From assembly GCF_018283645.1 (NCBI RefSeq), contig NZ_JAGSXH010000014.1:1-64000 (forward strand): a DNA stretch of 64,000 bases, written 5' to 3'. The translations under genes were made by a program, and so were the position numbers. The notes beneath the pieces were generated by a model. That model did no database searches. It was given only the letters and a program-made list of their open reading frames with translations, and was not told the DNA's origin. Below are positions 1 to 8,929 of this stretch, in pieces. How positions within the stretch are numbered: the stretch's first letter is position 1; every line of letters begins with the position of its first letter. The stretch is from Actinocrinis puniceicyclus. Lineage in GTDB: Bacteria > Actinomycetota > Actinomycetes > Streptomycetales > Catenulisporaceae.

Positions 1-281
1 GACACCTGAATGATCCTCAGATGCCGTGCCCGCCCGCAAATCCGGCATGTCAGGCCACGCAGACCGTGCCGACGCACGGCTAAACCACCACGAACCCAGC
101 CGCAAGATCACTTTGTCATTGACCCTGGGCCGATGAGAAGGAAGTGAAGATCCTCAAGGCCCGCTACCACTACAGCGAGTGACCCGATCGCGTGATCTGC
201 GCGGAGGGTGGCCGCGAGCGTTCGTCGTCTCGCGGCCATGCCTTGGCGGCGACGCTGCGGAAATACCGTTAGGGTCGGATC
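1..281. other. Window edge, no supported gene
   Basis: No convincing coding region is seen here. A short plus-strand reading frame closes at the TGA at 180-182 after an in-frame TGA at 120-122, so at most about 19 codons (ending in RYHYSE) are open; it could be the remnant of a gene 3' end, but nothing identifies it. The right end carries the hexamer TAGGGT at 270-275, six bases before the GTG at 282, a layout expected for a -10 element of a leaderless transcript. Confidence 0.4.
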
Positions 282-533
282 GTGAGCGATTTGAACCAAG
301 CGCCGGACTCGGCGGGACGGTCAGCCGAAGAGCATCAGGAGGGTTGGGACGCCGCGCAGGCCGACCAGTTCGTGGACGAGTTGGTCCTCGGGCTCGAACG
401 GGCCGCCGACGGCGAATCGGACCCGGAGATCAAGTCGCGGCTGCGGGGGGCGGCAATGATCCTGGCCACGGTGGGCCGCCACGTCACCACCGAGGTCGCG
501 GCGAAGATCATCTCGCACGCCATGGACTTCTGA
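282..533 (+). CDS. Small acidic hypothetical protein, 83 aa
   Basis: I do not recognise the family. The protein is small, soluble and acidic, with no signal peptide or membrane segment. The first 25 residues look disordered (MSDLNQAPDSAG...), followed by helix-like stretches around residues 25-50 and 55-80 containing a repeated basic/hydrophobic pattern. The GTG start at 282 has no good Shine-Dalgarno sequence but lies exactly six bases after TAGGGT (270-275), so translation from a leaderless mRNA is likely. It is followed after 89 bases by another plus-strand gene that has the same start arrangement. Confidence 0.65.
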   Translation: MSDLNQAPDSAGRSAEEHQEGWDAAQADQFVDELVLGLERAADGESDPEIKSRLRGAAMILATVGRHVTTEVAAKIISHAMDF

Positions 534-622
534 GCTCTCGCCGCCGTCGGCCGCTGAGCGGCCGGCACATACAAAGCACTTATTGCGCATGCTGACTCGC
601 CTCGGCGAGGTAGGTTACGCCC

Positions 623-1921
623 GTGGCGACTGAGCGCGGGGCCGCGGCCCGCAAGGGGCCGAGCCGTAAGCAGCAGATTCTGAGCGCCGGCGCACTCGGC
701 GCGGTAGCCGGGGCTGCGCTCGCCGGGCATCGCGGGCGCCGCGCCGGGCTGCTCGGGGCGGCAGCCGGGGCGGCGATCATGGGCGCCGCGGAGGCTGTGG
801 CGCGGGCGCGGCAGCGCCCCGGTGAGATCCCGCCGCTGTGGTCGCGCATCCTCGCCAGCGGTGTACTGGCCGCCCCGGTCGGCTGGGCCGGCGGGCGGCT
901 GAGCGGGGCCGGGCCGCTGACCGTGGGCACCGTGAGCGGCGCGGCCGCCGGGGCGCTCGGGCTGCGACCGCAGAAGGTGGCGCTCGGCCCGGCGCTGGGA
1001 GCCGCGGTGGGCGGCGCGTTCGAACTGCGGAACCGGGCCGCGGAACCCGCGGTCGTGGCGGCGACGAGCGTCGTCGCATTCCGGGTGCTCTCCGCGCTGA
1101 TCTTCCGCGACCCGCAGGTCAGTATGCTGGCAGAACGGGTACACGCCGAGGAACTGCCGTTCGTCGTGCCGTTGGAATCACGCGGCCGATACGTGGGCAC
1201 CGGATACGTCAGACAGCTCGCCCAGGTGCTCGGCGGCACCTACACCGCGGACGCGGCGGACGTGGGGATCGTCGCGTCGCTGGACTCGCTGGCCGGTCCC
1301 GAGTTCGACCCCGCCCAGGTGGATCCGCTGGTGCGCGAGTTCTACGAGCACACGACCCGCTTCACGCTCGACATCGTGCCCGAGTGGCGGCTGTGGGTAC
1401 GTCCTGGTTACCTGCTGTACCGCAACCTGCTCGCGCGACCGTTGGGCCAGGCGAGTGTCCCGATGAACCAGCGTGAGACCCAGCGCGGCATCCGCAGTCG
1501 AATCGACACGATCGGCGCGCCCGACGACGACGTGGTGGCGGTGCGCGGGTGGATCCGGTCGTTCGCGGACAACGATGAGCCCATCTACATCGGAATTTAT
1601 ACGACGTACCGGCACGAAGGGCGCGGGTATGTCAGTGTCGGTTTCCCGCTTCCCCAGGCCAGCTTCACCGCGACCCTCGCGCCGGCGCCGCGACCGGGCG
1701 GCGGACTGGTCCTGTCCAGCCGCAGCCCGCTGAAGCACCCGGGCCATTACCTCACGTACATCGACTCGGAGTCGCGCGAGTTGACGACGGCGGCCGTGCA
1801 GGGCTTCGCCGAACAGCTCGACGTGTACGTGGAGGACGACGAGTTGCGCGCCGAGCACGCGTTCTGGGTCTTCGGCCTGCCGTTCATGGTGTTGCACTAC
1901 CGGATACACCGCAAGGGCTGA
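623..1921 (+). CDS. Gly/Ala-rich membrane protein with a C-terminal soluble domain
   Basis: A 432-residue protein of unknown function. Residues about 20-155 are a run of glycine/alanine-rich hydrophobic segments (for example [32 protein letters not shown]) separated by short basic loops, as in tightly packed membrane helices. Residues about 165-432 form a mixed soluble domain rich in aromatic and charged residues, ending in a hydrophobic patch ([13 protein letters not shown]). The GTG start at 623 is preceded by TAGGTT at 611-616 with a six-base gap, suggesting a leaderless message, although an AGG lies at a workable distance too. Membrane topology is inferred from hydrophobicity only. Confidence 0.75.
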   Translation: MATERGAAARKGPSRKQQILSAGALGAVAGAALAGHRGRRAGLLGAAAGAAIMGAAEAVARARQRPGEIPPLWSRILASGVLAAPVGWAGGRLSGAGPLTVGTVSGAAAGALGLRPQKVALGPALGAAVGGAFELRNRAAEPAVVAATSVVAFRVLSALIFRDPQVSMLAERVHAEELPFVVPLESRGRYVGTGYVRQLAQVLGGTYTADAADVGIVASLDSLAGPEFDPAQVDPLVREFYEHTTRFTLDIVPEWRLWVRPGYLLYRNLLARPLGQASVPMNQRETQRGIRSRIDTIGAPDDDVVAVRGWIRSFADNDEPIYIGIYTTYRHEGRGYVSVGFPLPQASFTATLAPAPRPGGGLVLSSRSPLKHPGHYLTYIDSESRELTTAAVQGFAEQLDVYVEDDELRAEHAFWVFGLPFMVLHYRIHRKG

Positions 1922-1956
1922 GCAGCCGGCGCGCGGCGCGCGGCGGCGCGGCGCGA

Positions 1957-1980
1957 CGGACCGAACGGACCGAACGGACT
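1957..1980. repeat. 9-bp tandem repeat after a stop codon
   Basis: The unit CGGACCGAA occurs at 1957-1965 and 1966-1974, with a partial third copy to 1980. It lies 35 bases downstream of the stop codon of the membrane-protein gene ending at 1921. Confidence 0.6.
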
Positions 1981-2069
1981 GGCTGGTTACGCCGGATCGC
2001 GCCCTGTCGACTACCCCGTTCGGGCCACCCTGCGCGCAGGTCACCACACAGCGTGTTACCACGGTTGGT

Positions 2070-3008
2070 GTGGGTTTACCGCGCGTCTGGCGCGGTCCGG
2101 TCGATGAGCAGGCGGTGACTACGGTGCGTCAGATTCCATTGGCCTCGGTCAACTTCAGCCAGGGCTTCACAGACGCGTGGAGCGCGGTGGCTCGATTCAT
2201 CCCCAAGTTCGTGGCGTTCCTGGTCATCATGTTCATCGGGTGGTTGATCGCCCGCGTGCTGGCGAGGGTGCTTGAGGTGGTGCTGCGCAAGGTCGGCTTC
2301 GAGCGGATGGCGGAGCGCGGCGGCACCAGCCGGGCACTGGCGAACAGCAAGTACGACACCACCGGCCTCGTGTGCAAGGTCGTCTACTACACGCTGCTGC
2401 TGATCGCCCTTCAGCTCGCCATCGGGGTCTTCGGCACGAACCCGATCAGCGTCATGATCAACGGGGTGGTCGCGTGGCTGCCGCGGGGCCTGGTGGCCAT
2501 CGCGATCGTGGTGGTCGCCGCGTTCATCGCCCGGGTGGTGCGGGACCTGGTCGGGGCCGCGCTCTCCGCCCTGTCCTACGGGCACGTGCTCGCGACGATC
2601 GCCTCCGTGTTCGTCCTGGGCATCGGCGTCATCGCGGCGCTCGGGCAGGCCGGGATCGCGACCACGATCACCGGTCCCGTCCTCGTCGCCGTGCTGGCGG
2701 CGATCGTCGGCGTGATCGTCGTCGGTGTCGGCGGCGGCCTGGTGGTACCGATGCGTCAGCGCTGGGAGCGGATGCTGGACACGGCGGAGCGCGACGCGCG
2801 TAGCATGTCCGCCTACCAGACGGGGCGGTCGGACGCATTGCGCGGCCAGGAGAGGACCACCGCCGCGCCGGCCCCGTACCCAGCGGCGCCCGGCGGCGGC
2901 GCCACAGGCGCTACCGGGACCCGCGGCGTCGGCGGCACAGGCGCCCCCTGGCCGACCGGCCAGGAAAGGCCGCCTGAGGCGCCCGGCAACCCGCCGATGC
3001 GCGGCTGA
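2070..3008 (+). CDS. MscS-type conserved-TM-helix membrane protein
   Basis: The protein has several strong membrane segments (near FVAFLVIMFIGWLIARVLA, VVYYTLLLIALQLAIG, GLVAIAIVVVAAFIARVV, IASVFVLGIGVIAAL and VLVAVLAAIVGVIVVGVGGG) and the alternating amphipathic linkers typical of the conserved TM helix repeats found in small mechanosensitive-channel-like proteins. It lacks the beta domain and C-terminal cytoplasmic cage of true MscS, so channel activity is only inferred. The last 70 residues are a Pro/Gly/Ala-rich cytoplasmic tail. The start is uncertain: GTG codons at 2070, 2115 and 2124 are all in frame and none has a strong ribosome site. A perfect bidirectional terminator follows at 3041-3086. 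Confidence 0.75.
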   Translation: MGLPRVWRGPVDEQAVTTVRQIPLASVNFSQGFTDAWSAVARFIPKFVAFLVIMFIGWLIARVLARVLEVVLRKVGFERMAERGGTSRALANSKYDTTGLVCKVVYYTLLLIALQLAIGVFGTNPISVMINGVVAWLPRGLVAIAIVVVAAFIARVVRDLVGAALSALSYGHVLATIASVFVLGIGVIAALGQAGIATTITGPVLVAVLAAIVGVIVVGVGGGLVVPMRQRWERMLDTAERDARSMSAYQTGRSDALRGQERTTAAPAPYPAAPGGGATGATGTRGVGGTGAPWPTGQERPPEAPGNPPMRG

Positions 3009-3040
3009 ACGCGAGCCGGAAACCGGGTCCGTTCACCTTT

Positions 3041-3086
3041 CGGATCGGTGTGAGCGCCTGTCGCCGGACGCGCTCACACCGATCCG
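3041..3086. terminator. Bidirectional hairpin terminator
   Basis: The arms 3041-3057 and 3070-3086 are perfectly complementary over 17 bp around a 12-base loop. The hairpin lies between a plus-strand gene ending at 3008 and a minus-strand gene ending at 3145, so it can serve both. Confidence 0.85.
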
Positions 3087-3117
3087 CTAGGGGCAGTACG
3101 GCTTACGACCAGTCGCG

Positions 3118-3157
3118 CGGTCACTCGGTCCTTCGGTCACTCGGTCACTCGGTCACA
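3118..3157. repeat. 8-bp tandem repeat spanning a stop codon
   Basis: Five consecutive 8-bp units (CGGTCACT, CGGTCCTT, CGGTCACT, CGGTCACT, CGGTCACA) run from 3118 to 3157. The minus-strand stop codon at 3145-3147 is inside the fourth unit, so the last codons (V-T-E-stop) of the gene ending there are encoded by the repeat. Confidence 0.8.
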
Positions 3158-3522
3158 CCGTGCTCGCGCATGAAGTGGCAGATCGCGGTCAACCGCAGCG
3201 TGGCGAAGTCGTAGCCCTCGTGCGCGAACCAGCCGATCTCGCGCAGCGCGTCTGTGAAGCCGAGCACGTAGTCGGTCAGCGCCTCACGCAGCGACGGATA
3301 GCCCTGGACGGCGTCTCGTATCGCCGCCGAGTGCTGGTCGATCGCCGCCACCAGTCCCGGTTCGAAGGCGAGTTCCGGCAGGCGGCGCCCGAATCGCTGG
3401 GCGACTGCGGCCAGCGGGGACGAACCCGCCCGCGGTCCATCGGCGAGCGGGCTGCCGAAGGCCGGACCGCCGAATGCGCTGTCACCGAACCCATCGTCAC
3501 TGAACGTCGACTCATCGAACAC
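3145..3522 (-). CDS. DUF6401-like protein, 125 aa
   Basis: A small soluble protein whose C-terminal two thirds (residues about 40-122) is all-helical with the pattern ALTDYVLGFTDALREIGWF...TLRLTAICHFMREHG, which I associate with the DUF6401 family seen next to or within actinomycete natural-product loci; no biochemical role is known to me. The first 35 residues are Gly/Phe/Ser-rich and probably disordered. I chose the GTG at 3522 because the purine-rich AGGGAGGGG lies about nine bases upstream. The C-terminal residues are written by a tandem 8-bp repeat. There is no biosynthetic cluster around it. Confidence 0.65.
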   Translation of the reverse strand: MFDESTFSDDGFGDSAFGGPAFGSPLADGPRAGSSPLAAVAQRFGRRLPELAFEPGLVAAIDQHSAAIRDAVQGYPSLREALTDYVLGFTDALREIGWFAHEGYDFATLRLTAICHFMREHGVTE

Positions 3523-3587
3523 GCCGCGCCGCCCCTCCCTGGTTCCCAAAGGCGGAGCAACAATACCTAGACGCTGTTGCGGTCTTG

Positions 3588-6290
3588 TCACGGCAGTGTC
3601 CACGTCTCGTCCGCGGCGCCCGGAGTGCAGGTGTAGATCTGCAGCTGGTCGGTGTCGTTGGTCGTGCTGGCGTAGAGACACAGACCTGAGCCCGTGTTGA
3701 CGAGTTGTCCGGCCGAGTTCGCGGTCCACTGCTGCGCCATCGTGCCGTTGCACGTGTAAAGCTGCACCTTCGTGCCCGGGGCGGTGGCGCCGCCGACCAC
3801 GTCCATGCACTTGTTGAACACCTGGAGAGTGTTGTCAGGTACGACTGTCCAGTTCTGCGCTCCCGCGCCGTTGCAGGTGTAGAGCTGGATGTGGGTGCCG
3901 TTCGATGTCCCCGAGCCCGCGTCGTCAACGCACTTGCCGGCGATCCCGGACCTGACCGGACCGACCGGCTCTTTGGCGAATGAGGTCGCCGTGCCGTCGT
4001 ACGAGGGCGGTGCGGAGGTCGACGCCGTGGCCCACGAGGTGTTCGCGGACGATCCGAGCGAGTACGTCAGCGTCGCTCCGGCGGCGACGACGTTCTCGGG
4101 AAGGTAGGCGTTGTTCCAGGCGGCGCCGTTGTACGTCAGCCCTTGTACATAGGGCGACCCGTCGGCCGCGCTCGGTGCGTTGATCGTGATCTGGTTCGCC
4201 GCCCCGGGGTTGACGACGGCCTGCGCGAACAGCGCACTGCCGAGCGCGAGGTCCGCGGTGCCGGGGGTCTCCGGATACATGCCGAGCGCGGACCAGACGT
4301 ACCAGGAGCTCATCTCACCGAGGTCGTCGTTCCCGGCCAGAGCGCCGGGCGAGTCGGTCCAGAGCTGGTCCTGGATCTGTCGTACGTCGCGCTGGGTCTT
4401 GTAGGGCTGCGCGATGTAGTCGTACTCCCAGGGCAGTTCGAAGCTCGGCTCGTTGCCCATGTTCGCCTGGAAGCCGGCGAGGCTCAGCAGCCCCGAGTAG
4501 CCGGAGAGCACGTGGTCGAGGTATCCGGCCATCGCCGTGTTCCCGCCCTCGGCCGCGGCGAGCCCGGCCAGGTTGAAGGGAATCATCCCGGTGTAGATCA
4601 GCGAGTCGCCCTCGGCGAAGTCGTTGGTGTTCGTGCCGCCGCTGATCGGAGCGGCCAGGAAGCCGTCCATCCAGCGGCCGTTGGAGTGCCGGGGCTGGAT
4701 GTAGCCGCTGGAGGGGTTGAAGATGTTGCGCCAGTCCTGCGCGCGGTTGCGCAACCTCGTCTGTTCCGCGCTGTCGCCGAGCGCCCCCGCGAACGCGGAC
4801 ACCGCGAAGTCCGCCGAGTCGTACTCCAGTTGCGTGGAGACGGTCGCGTACTCGTGGCAGCAGCCGTAGACGCTGTCGGTCGGCAGGTAGCCGAAGGTGT
4901 CGAGGTATCCGACGCCGGGTCGGTCGTCGTTGGGCGTCGTAGCCTGTCTCACCATGGCCGAGAGCGCGGCGGCGGTGTCGAAGTCCCGCGCGCCGAACGC
5001 GTAGTAGTCGGCCAGCACGATCGCGCCGGGGTCACCGACCATGATGTAGGTCTCGCCGTTGTCCATCGCCCACTTGGGCAGCGTGCCGCCTTGTTCGTAG
5101 TCGTCGACCATGGACTGCGCCATGTCGCTCGCGACCCCCGGGTCGATCAGCGCCGTGAGCTGCGCCTGCGAACGGTAGATGTCCCAACCCGAGTAGTTCG
5201 CGTAGTGCGCGCGGCCCGCCGGCACCGTGTGCACCCGGTTGTCAAAGCCCAGATACGAGCCGTCGGCGTCACTGAAGACGTTCGGGTGCAGCGAGGCGTG
5301 GTAGAGCGCGGTGTAAAAAACGGTCTGCTGGTCCGCGGTGCCCCCGGCGATCCGGATCCTGCCCAGTTGCGCGGTCCACGCCGCACGCGCGGAGGCCTGC
5401 ACCGCGGCGAAACCCGCCGTGACGGGAATCTCGGCGTCGCGGTTGGCGCGCGCCTCGGCGATCGAGGTGTAGGAGATGCCGACGCGGGCGAGCACGGTCC
5501 GGTTCGCCGTCGTGTCAAAGGTCACGTATTCGCCGGCCGGTCCGCTCGCCGTGGAGCCGTACGCGCCGGAGGCGGTGAACGCGCGGTCGAAGCTGATTGC
5601 GAAATACAGCGTGAACGGGTTGGTGGCCTCGCAGAATCCGTCGCTGGTCACGGAGCCGGCGAGTTCCGTTCCGCTCAGCACGCTGACGCTGGTCGCACCG
5701 GTCGGCGTCTGGCCGGCGGCGACCTTGAGGATCAGGTTCGCCTGGGTCGTGGCCGGGAACGTGAAACGGCCGAGGCCGGCCCGCGCCGTGGTGGTCAGCT
5801 CGGTCCTGACGCCGTTGCCGAGGGTCACCCCGTAGTAGCCGGGGCTCGCGTCCTCGCCCGAGTGCGAGAACGAGGTCGAATCAGAGCCCGGAGAGCTGTC
5901 GACCGCACCGACGGTCGGCAGGACCGGGACGTCCCCGGCCGCGTCACATCCGGGCCCTGATATGTGTGTCAGGCTGAAGCCGGTGATGGCCGAGTCGCCG
6001 TAGTCGTATCCGCCTCCCTTGGGCCGCGAGGAGGTGTCCGGGCTCCACTGGAGCATGCCGTAGGGCACGTCCGCGCCGGGAAAGTCGTGGCCGTCCCCGG
6101 TGGTGCCGATGAACGGGTTCACCAGCGAGGAGGGATCGGAGACGAGGACCGCCGGGGCCGCCGGGGCCGCCGCGCGCGCGGCCGCGCCCGCCCCGCCCGA
6201 CAGGGCGGGCGCGGTGGCGAGCGCGGTGGCGAGAGCAGTCACGGCGACCCTGCGCGGCAGGCTCGAAGCCCTGCGTGCGGGGGTCGTCAT
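3588..6290 (-). CDS. Secreted GH92 alpha-mannosidase with ricin-type lectin domain
   Basis: The 900-residue protein starts with a signal peptide (basic MTTPARRASSLPRR, then an Ala-rich hydrophobic core to about residue 45). Residues about 50-760 match glycoside hydrolase family 92: the N-terminal VNPFIGTTGDGHDFPGA and YGMLQWSPDTS blocks, and the GNDDLGEMSSWYVWSALG block that carries acidic catalytic and calcium-site residues of these calcium-dependent exo-alpha-mannosidases. Residues about 771-900 are a beta-trefoil lectin (CBM13) with QxW repeats QNW, QQW and a final ETW. GH92 enzymes release mannose from fungal mannans and glycoprotein glycans. It lies six bases after the phospholipase C gene on the same strand, so the two secreted enzymes are probably co-transcribed. 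Confidence 0.9.
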   Translation of the reverse strand: MTTPARRASSLPRRVAVTALATALATAPALSGGAGAAARAAAPAAPAVLVSDPSSLVNPFIGTTGDGHDFPGADVPYGMLQWSPDTSSRPKGGGYDYGDSAITGFSLTHISGPGCDAAGDVPVLPTVGAVDSSPGSDSTSFSHSGEDASPGYYGVTLGNGVRTELTTTARAGLGRFTFPATTQANLILKVAAGQTPTGATSVSVLSGTELAGSVTSDGFCEATNPFTLYFAISFDRAFTASGAYGSTASGPAGEYVTFDTTANRTVLARVGISYTSIAEARANRDAEIPVTAGFAAVQASARAAWTAQLGRIRIAGGTADQQTVFYTALYHASLHPNVFSDADGSYLGFDNRVHTVPAGRAHYANYSGWDIYRSQAQLTALIDPGVASDMAQSMVDDYEQGGTLPKWAMDNGETYIMVGDPGAIVLADYYAFGARDFDTAAALSAMVRQATTPNDDRPGVGYLDTFGYLPTDSVYGCCHEYATVSTQLEYDSADFAVSAFAGALGDSAEQTRLRNRAQDWRNIFNPSSGYIQPRHSNGRWMDGFLAAPISGGTNTNDFAEGDSLIYTGMIPFNLAGLAAAEGGNTAMAGYLDHVLSGYSGLLSLAGFQANMGNEPSFELPWEYDYIAQPYKTQRDVRQIQDQLWTDSPGALAGNDDLGEMSSWYVWSALGMYPETPGTADLALGSALFAQAVVNPGAANQITINAPSAADGSPYVQGLTYNGAAWNNAYLPENVVAAGATLTYSLGSSANTSWATASTSAPPSYDGTATSFAKEPVGPVRSGIAGKCVDDAGSGTSNGTHIQLYTCNGAGAQNWTVVPDNTLQVFNKCMDVVGGATAPGTKVQLYTCNGTMAQQWTANSAGQLVNTGSGLCLYASTTNDTDQLQIYTCTPGAADETWTLP

Positions 6291-6296
6291 CGCGGT

Positions 6297-7373
6297 TCAG
6301 CCGCGCGGAAGGACTTCGGGCAGGACGCCGTCCGCGGGCGCGGTGGTCCAGTCCGTGGAGACGAAGGAGACGCTGTCCGAGGCGAGCAGCGCGACCCGCG
6401 CCTGCGCGTCGGCGAGCGCGGGGTCGGTGCTGGAGAGCGCCGGAGCCACGTCGTAGGCGTCGGTGGCCACGACGAGGTAGTGGTTCGCCTTGTACCACTC
6501 GGTGTTTCCGTCGCCGACGTAGGTGTTCGCGTCGCCGTCGAAGACCACGAACCAGGGCCGCAGCGTGGCGTCCGAGTAGCGGGTGCGCGGGTCACCGCTC
6601 TGCGCGCCGAGCACGCTCGGGAAGATCTCCGCGGCGCCGATCGCTCCCGACGCCGCCAGGCCCTTGAGATAGGTCGAGTACTCGGTGTCGGTCCACAGGT
6701 GGTCGAAGGGGTTGCTCTGCTCGAAGGTGCCGGGGATCGCCTCGATGATCGCCTTGCCCTGCAGCGCGGAGCGGCTCGGCCAGTTTCCGGCCCTGGCCGC
6801 GGTGTCCAGGTCCGGGTACCGGCTGCCGTCGGGCTTGGTGAGCAGGTCCACCGGTCGGTACACCAGGCCGCCGAGATGTGCCTTGATGTAGGCGTCGAGC
6901 GCGGCCGGGCCCATGCCGATCGATTGGTCGAAGCCGGCCTTCATCTCCAGCTTGATCATGATCGGGTTGGCGGCCGGATGCGCCTGGAGCCAGACGCGGA
7001 TGTCGTCGAGGCAGCTGTCGAGGTTCTGGTCGCGGTTGCCGGTGTAGGCGCCGGCGAGGGTGCTGGTCTGCACGCAGTTGTTGCTGCTGCCGAGCGGGTC
7101 GCTGTGGCTCACGTTCCACTTGTGCGTGAAGGGGTTGACCCACACGTCGAGCTCGATCAGCGTGGATCCGGCGTCGAGGGCCTGATCGAGGTAGGTGTAA
7201 GCGCTCTGGTCATAGGTGTTGTGCACGCCGACGGAGGTGGCGCCGGAGAGCGGGAGCGAGCCGAGGTCGGCGGCGCTCGCGCTGCCCGGCTGCACCGCCA
7301 GGGCGGCGGCCAGGGCCCCGGCGAGGGTCAGCGCGGCGGCGCGGCGCGGGAGGTGGCGCGGGTGGGTAGGCAT
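6297..7373 (-). CDS. Secreted calcium-dependent PI-specific phospholipase C
   Basis: The 358-residue protein has a signal peptide (PRRAAALTLAGALAAALAV, cleavage near ASA-AD) followed by a TIM-barrel phosphodiesterase of the Ca2+-dependent phosphoinositide phospholipase C class known from Streptomyces antibioticus: a first catalytic His in SVGVHNTYD, the metal-binding LIELDVWV strand, a second His in WNVSHSDPLG, and the KLEMKAGF strand. It would cut phosphatidylinositol and possibly PI-anchored glycans. The ATG at 7373 was chosen over the upstream in-frame start at 7412 because AGGAG sits seven bases before it and the signal peptide then has normal length. It is the first gene of a two-gene unit with the GH92 mannosidase. 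Confidence 0.88.
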   Translation of the reverse strand: MPTHPRHLPRRAAALTLAGALAAALAVQPGSASAADLGSLPLSGATSVGVHNTYDQSAYTYLDQALDAGSTLIELDVWVNPFTHKWNVSHSDPLGSSNNCVQTSTLAGAYTGNRDQNLDSCLDDIRVWLQAHPAANPIMIKLEMKAGFDQSIGMGPAALDAYIKAHLGGLVYRPVDLLTKPDGSRYPDLDTAARAGNWPSRSALQGKAIIEAIPGTFEQSNPFDHLWTDTEYSTYLKGLAASGAIGAAEIFPSVLGAQSGDPRTRYSDATLRPWFVVFDGDANTYVGDGNTEWYKANHYLVVATDAYDVAPALSSTDPALADAQARVALLASDSVSFVSTDWTTAPADGVLPEVLPRG

Positions 7374-7589
7374 ACCAGACTCCTGATGTGAAGCGGGACT
7401 TGCCTTTCGCACAAGGGAGCTTCGGCGCGGCAGGTGAATATGCGCGGTCTCGGGCGTAGCGAGCCGGAGACCACCGAATGTGAACTTCGGTTCAGCTATT
7501 CCCGGGCGCGCTCGGGCGCGCCCGTGCGCATAGGTAAGAACTCTGCAAAGGGTCGGCCGGGCGGGGCCGGTGAAGCGCGGCGCGGCCGC

Positions 7590-8819
7590 TTACGGGATCA
7601 GGCCGCCGGCGTAGATCGGGACGTAGCACGCGTACCAGCCCGCGCCGACCGCGAGCGCGGCCAGAACGAGATAGACGGCCGGCCGGCGGTGGACCTTCGC
7701 CAGGGACGAGGCGAGCGGCAGCAGCAGCGGGAAGAGCGCCAGGAACTCGCGTGGCACAACGGTGTACACGTGGATCGACGCGTATACGACCGCGGCGAGC
7801 AGGACCGTGTAGAAGATCAGCGGCCACGGAACCCGCTGAAGGATCAGGAGCACGATGAGTACGGGGACGGCGAGCAGCAAGGCCGTGGTGATCAGCGTCG
7901 GGTAGTTCTGATAGCCCGCAGCGGTACCGAGCATGCCCTCGTGAACACGATGCAGCACATTCTGCACGTTGCTGAATCCCGTACCCCACTGCTTCTGTGC
8001 CTTGAGATAGCCGGTGAGACTACCCATGCGCTGCGCGACATAGGCGAGGTAACCGATCATCCCGAGCGGTGGTACCACGAGGGCGAACCACGGCCGCCAA
8101 ACCGCGCCGCCTGATGCGTCGTCGCGCGCGTGACCGCGGCGCCTGACCAGTTCGATGAGCGCGGCGAGGCAGACGGTGGCGACGAGCGCGTTCGCGGTCG
8201 GCCTGGTCAGGCCGGCGAAGAAGCCCAGGATGCCGACGGCGACCCACCAGCGCCGCAACAGCGCGTAAAGCGCCCAGGCCGACAGGCAGATGGCGAGTGC
8301 GTCGGCGTAGGAGGCACCCTCGATCACCGCCGAGGGCATCAGCGCCCAGAGCGCCGCGAAGATCACTCCGGTGCGCGCGTCGCGGACCAGCCGGCCGATC
8401 TCGTAGAGCGCCCATGCGCATGCCGCCGCGGCGATCCAGGTGATGATCACCCCGGCCACGTCCACGCTCAGCCCGGTGACCTCGTGCACCAGCCGCATCA
8501 GACCCGGATAGAGCGGGAAGAACGGGAACGGCGAGCCGAAACGCGCGAGGTGGGTGTTATAGCCGTGCTCTGCGATCAGCCGGTACCAACCCGAGTCCAC
8601 GAACACGAACAGCCCGCGCTGCGCGTATCCGTGCCCTGCGGACAGGATCGCGAAAACCGCGGTGCTCACCGCACGGATCGACAGGTACAGACCGACCGCG
8701 GGCCAGGCGCGCAAGGCCGATCTGCGCGCACGCCGGGCCGCGGTACGCGGCCAGGGCGTCCGGCCGGCGGCGGGGCCGCCCGGCGAAGCCTGGTCGTCTG
8801 CCGCCACCACGGTGCTCAC
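7590..8819 (-). CDS. PIG-V/PIG-M-like integral membrane mannosyltransferase (GT-C)
   Basis: The 409-residue protein has about nine to ten membrane segments and the hallmarks of the mannosyltransferase family related to eukaryotic PIG-V: an acidic catalytic site in the first outer loop (FVFVDSGWYRLIAEHGY), FPFFPLYPGLMRLVH, PSAVIEGASYADAL, and GLTRPTANAL. Such enzymes use polyprenyl-phosphate-mannose as donor; the acceptor here is unknown. The GTG start at 8819 has a weak ribosome site. A possible -10 (TATGAT) and a 17-base palindrome precede it. Its neighbourhood with a secreted mannosidase and PI phospholipase C suggests mannolipid metabolism, which is inference. Confidence 0.82.
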   Translation of the reverse strand: MSTVVAADDQASPGGPAAGRTPWPRTAARRARRSALRAWPAVGLYLSIRAVSTAVFAILSAGHGYAQRGLFVFVDSGWYRLIAEHGYNTHLARFGSPFPFFPLYPGLMRLVHEVTGLSVDVAGVIITWIAAAACAWALYEIGRLVRDARTGVIFAALWALMPSAVIEGASYADALAICLSAWALYALLRRWWVAVGILGFFAGLTRPTANALVATVCLAALIELVRRRGHARDDASGGAVWRPWFALVVPPLGMIGYLAYVAQRMGSLTGYLKAQKQWGTGFSNVQNVLHRVHEGMLGTAAGYQNYPTLITTALLLAVPVLIVLLILQRVPWPLIFYTVLLAAVVYASIHVYTVVPREFLALFPLLLPLASSLAKVHRRPAVYLVLAALAVGAGWYACYVPIYAGGLIP

Positions 8820-8850
8820 GTTCAGCCCGTCCCTTCGCCCTACGCAACGC

Positions 8851-8899
8851 GACGTACCCGGTACGTCCGCTCATCTGCCTCGTCAATCGGCGGATCATA
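8851..8899 (-). promoter_or_regulatory. Putative promoter with palindromic operator
   Basis: On the minus strand, TATGAT (8899-8894) fits a -10 element, although no -35 is evident. Downstream, GACGTACC and GGTACGTC (8851-8858 and 8860-8867) form a perfect 8-1-8 palindrome 32 bases before the mannosyltransferase GTG. A dimeric repressor site in the leader is plausible. Confidence 0.45.
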
Positions 8900-8929
8900 G
8901 CAGCGTACCCCGCCTGCGACGGGAGCCGG

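Noticed and set aside
120-182. Possible 3' end of a gene ending at 180-182
   Set aside because: Only 19 codons are open after an in-frame stop at 120-122, too short to call a gene or pseudogene.
3145-3810. 221-codon extension of the DUF6401-like protein
   Set aside because: The extra N-terminal part is antisense-like, overlaps the GH92 3' end, and a strong ribosome site supports the GTG at 3522.
4143-5960. 605-codon plus-strand frame opposite the GH92 gene
   Set aside because: Antisense shadow in G+C-rich DNA; no ribosome site, no recognisable domain.
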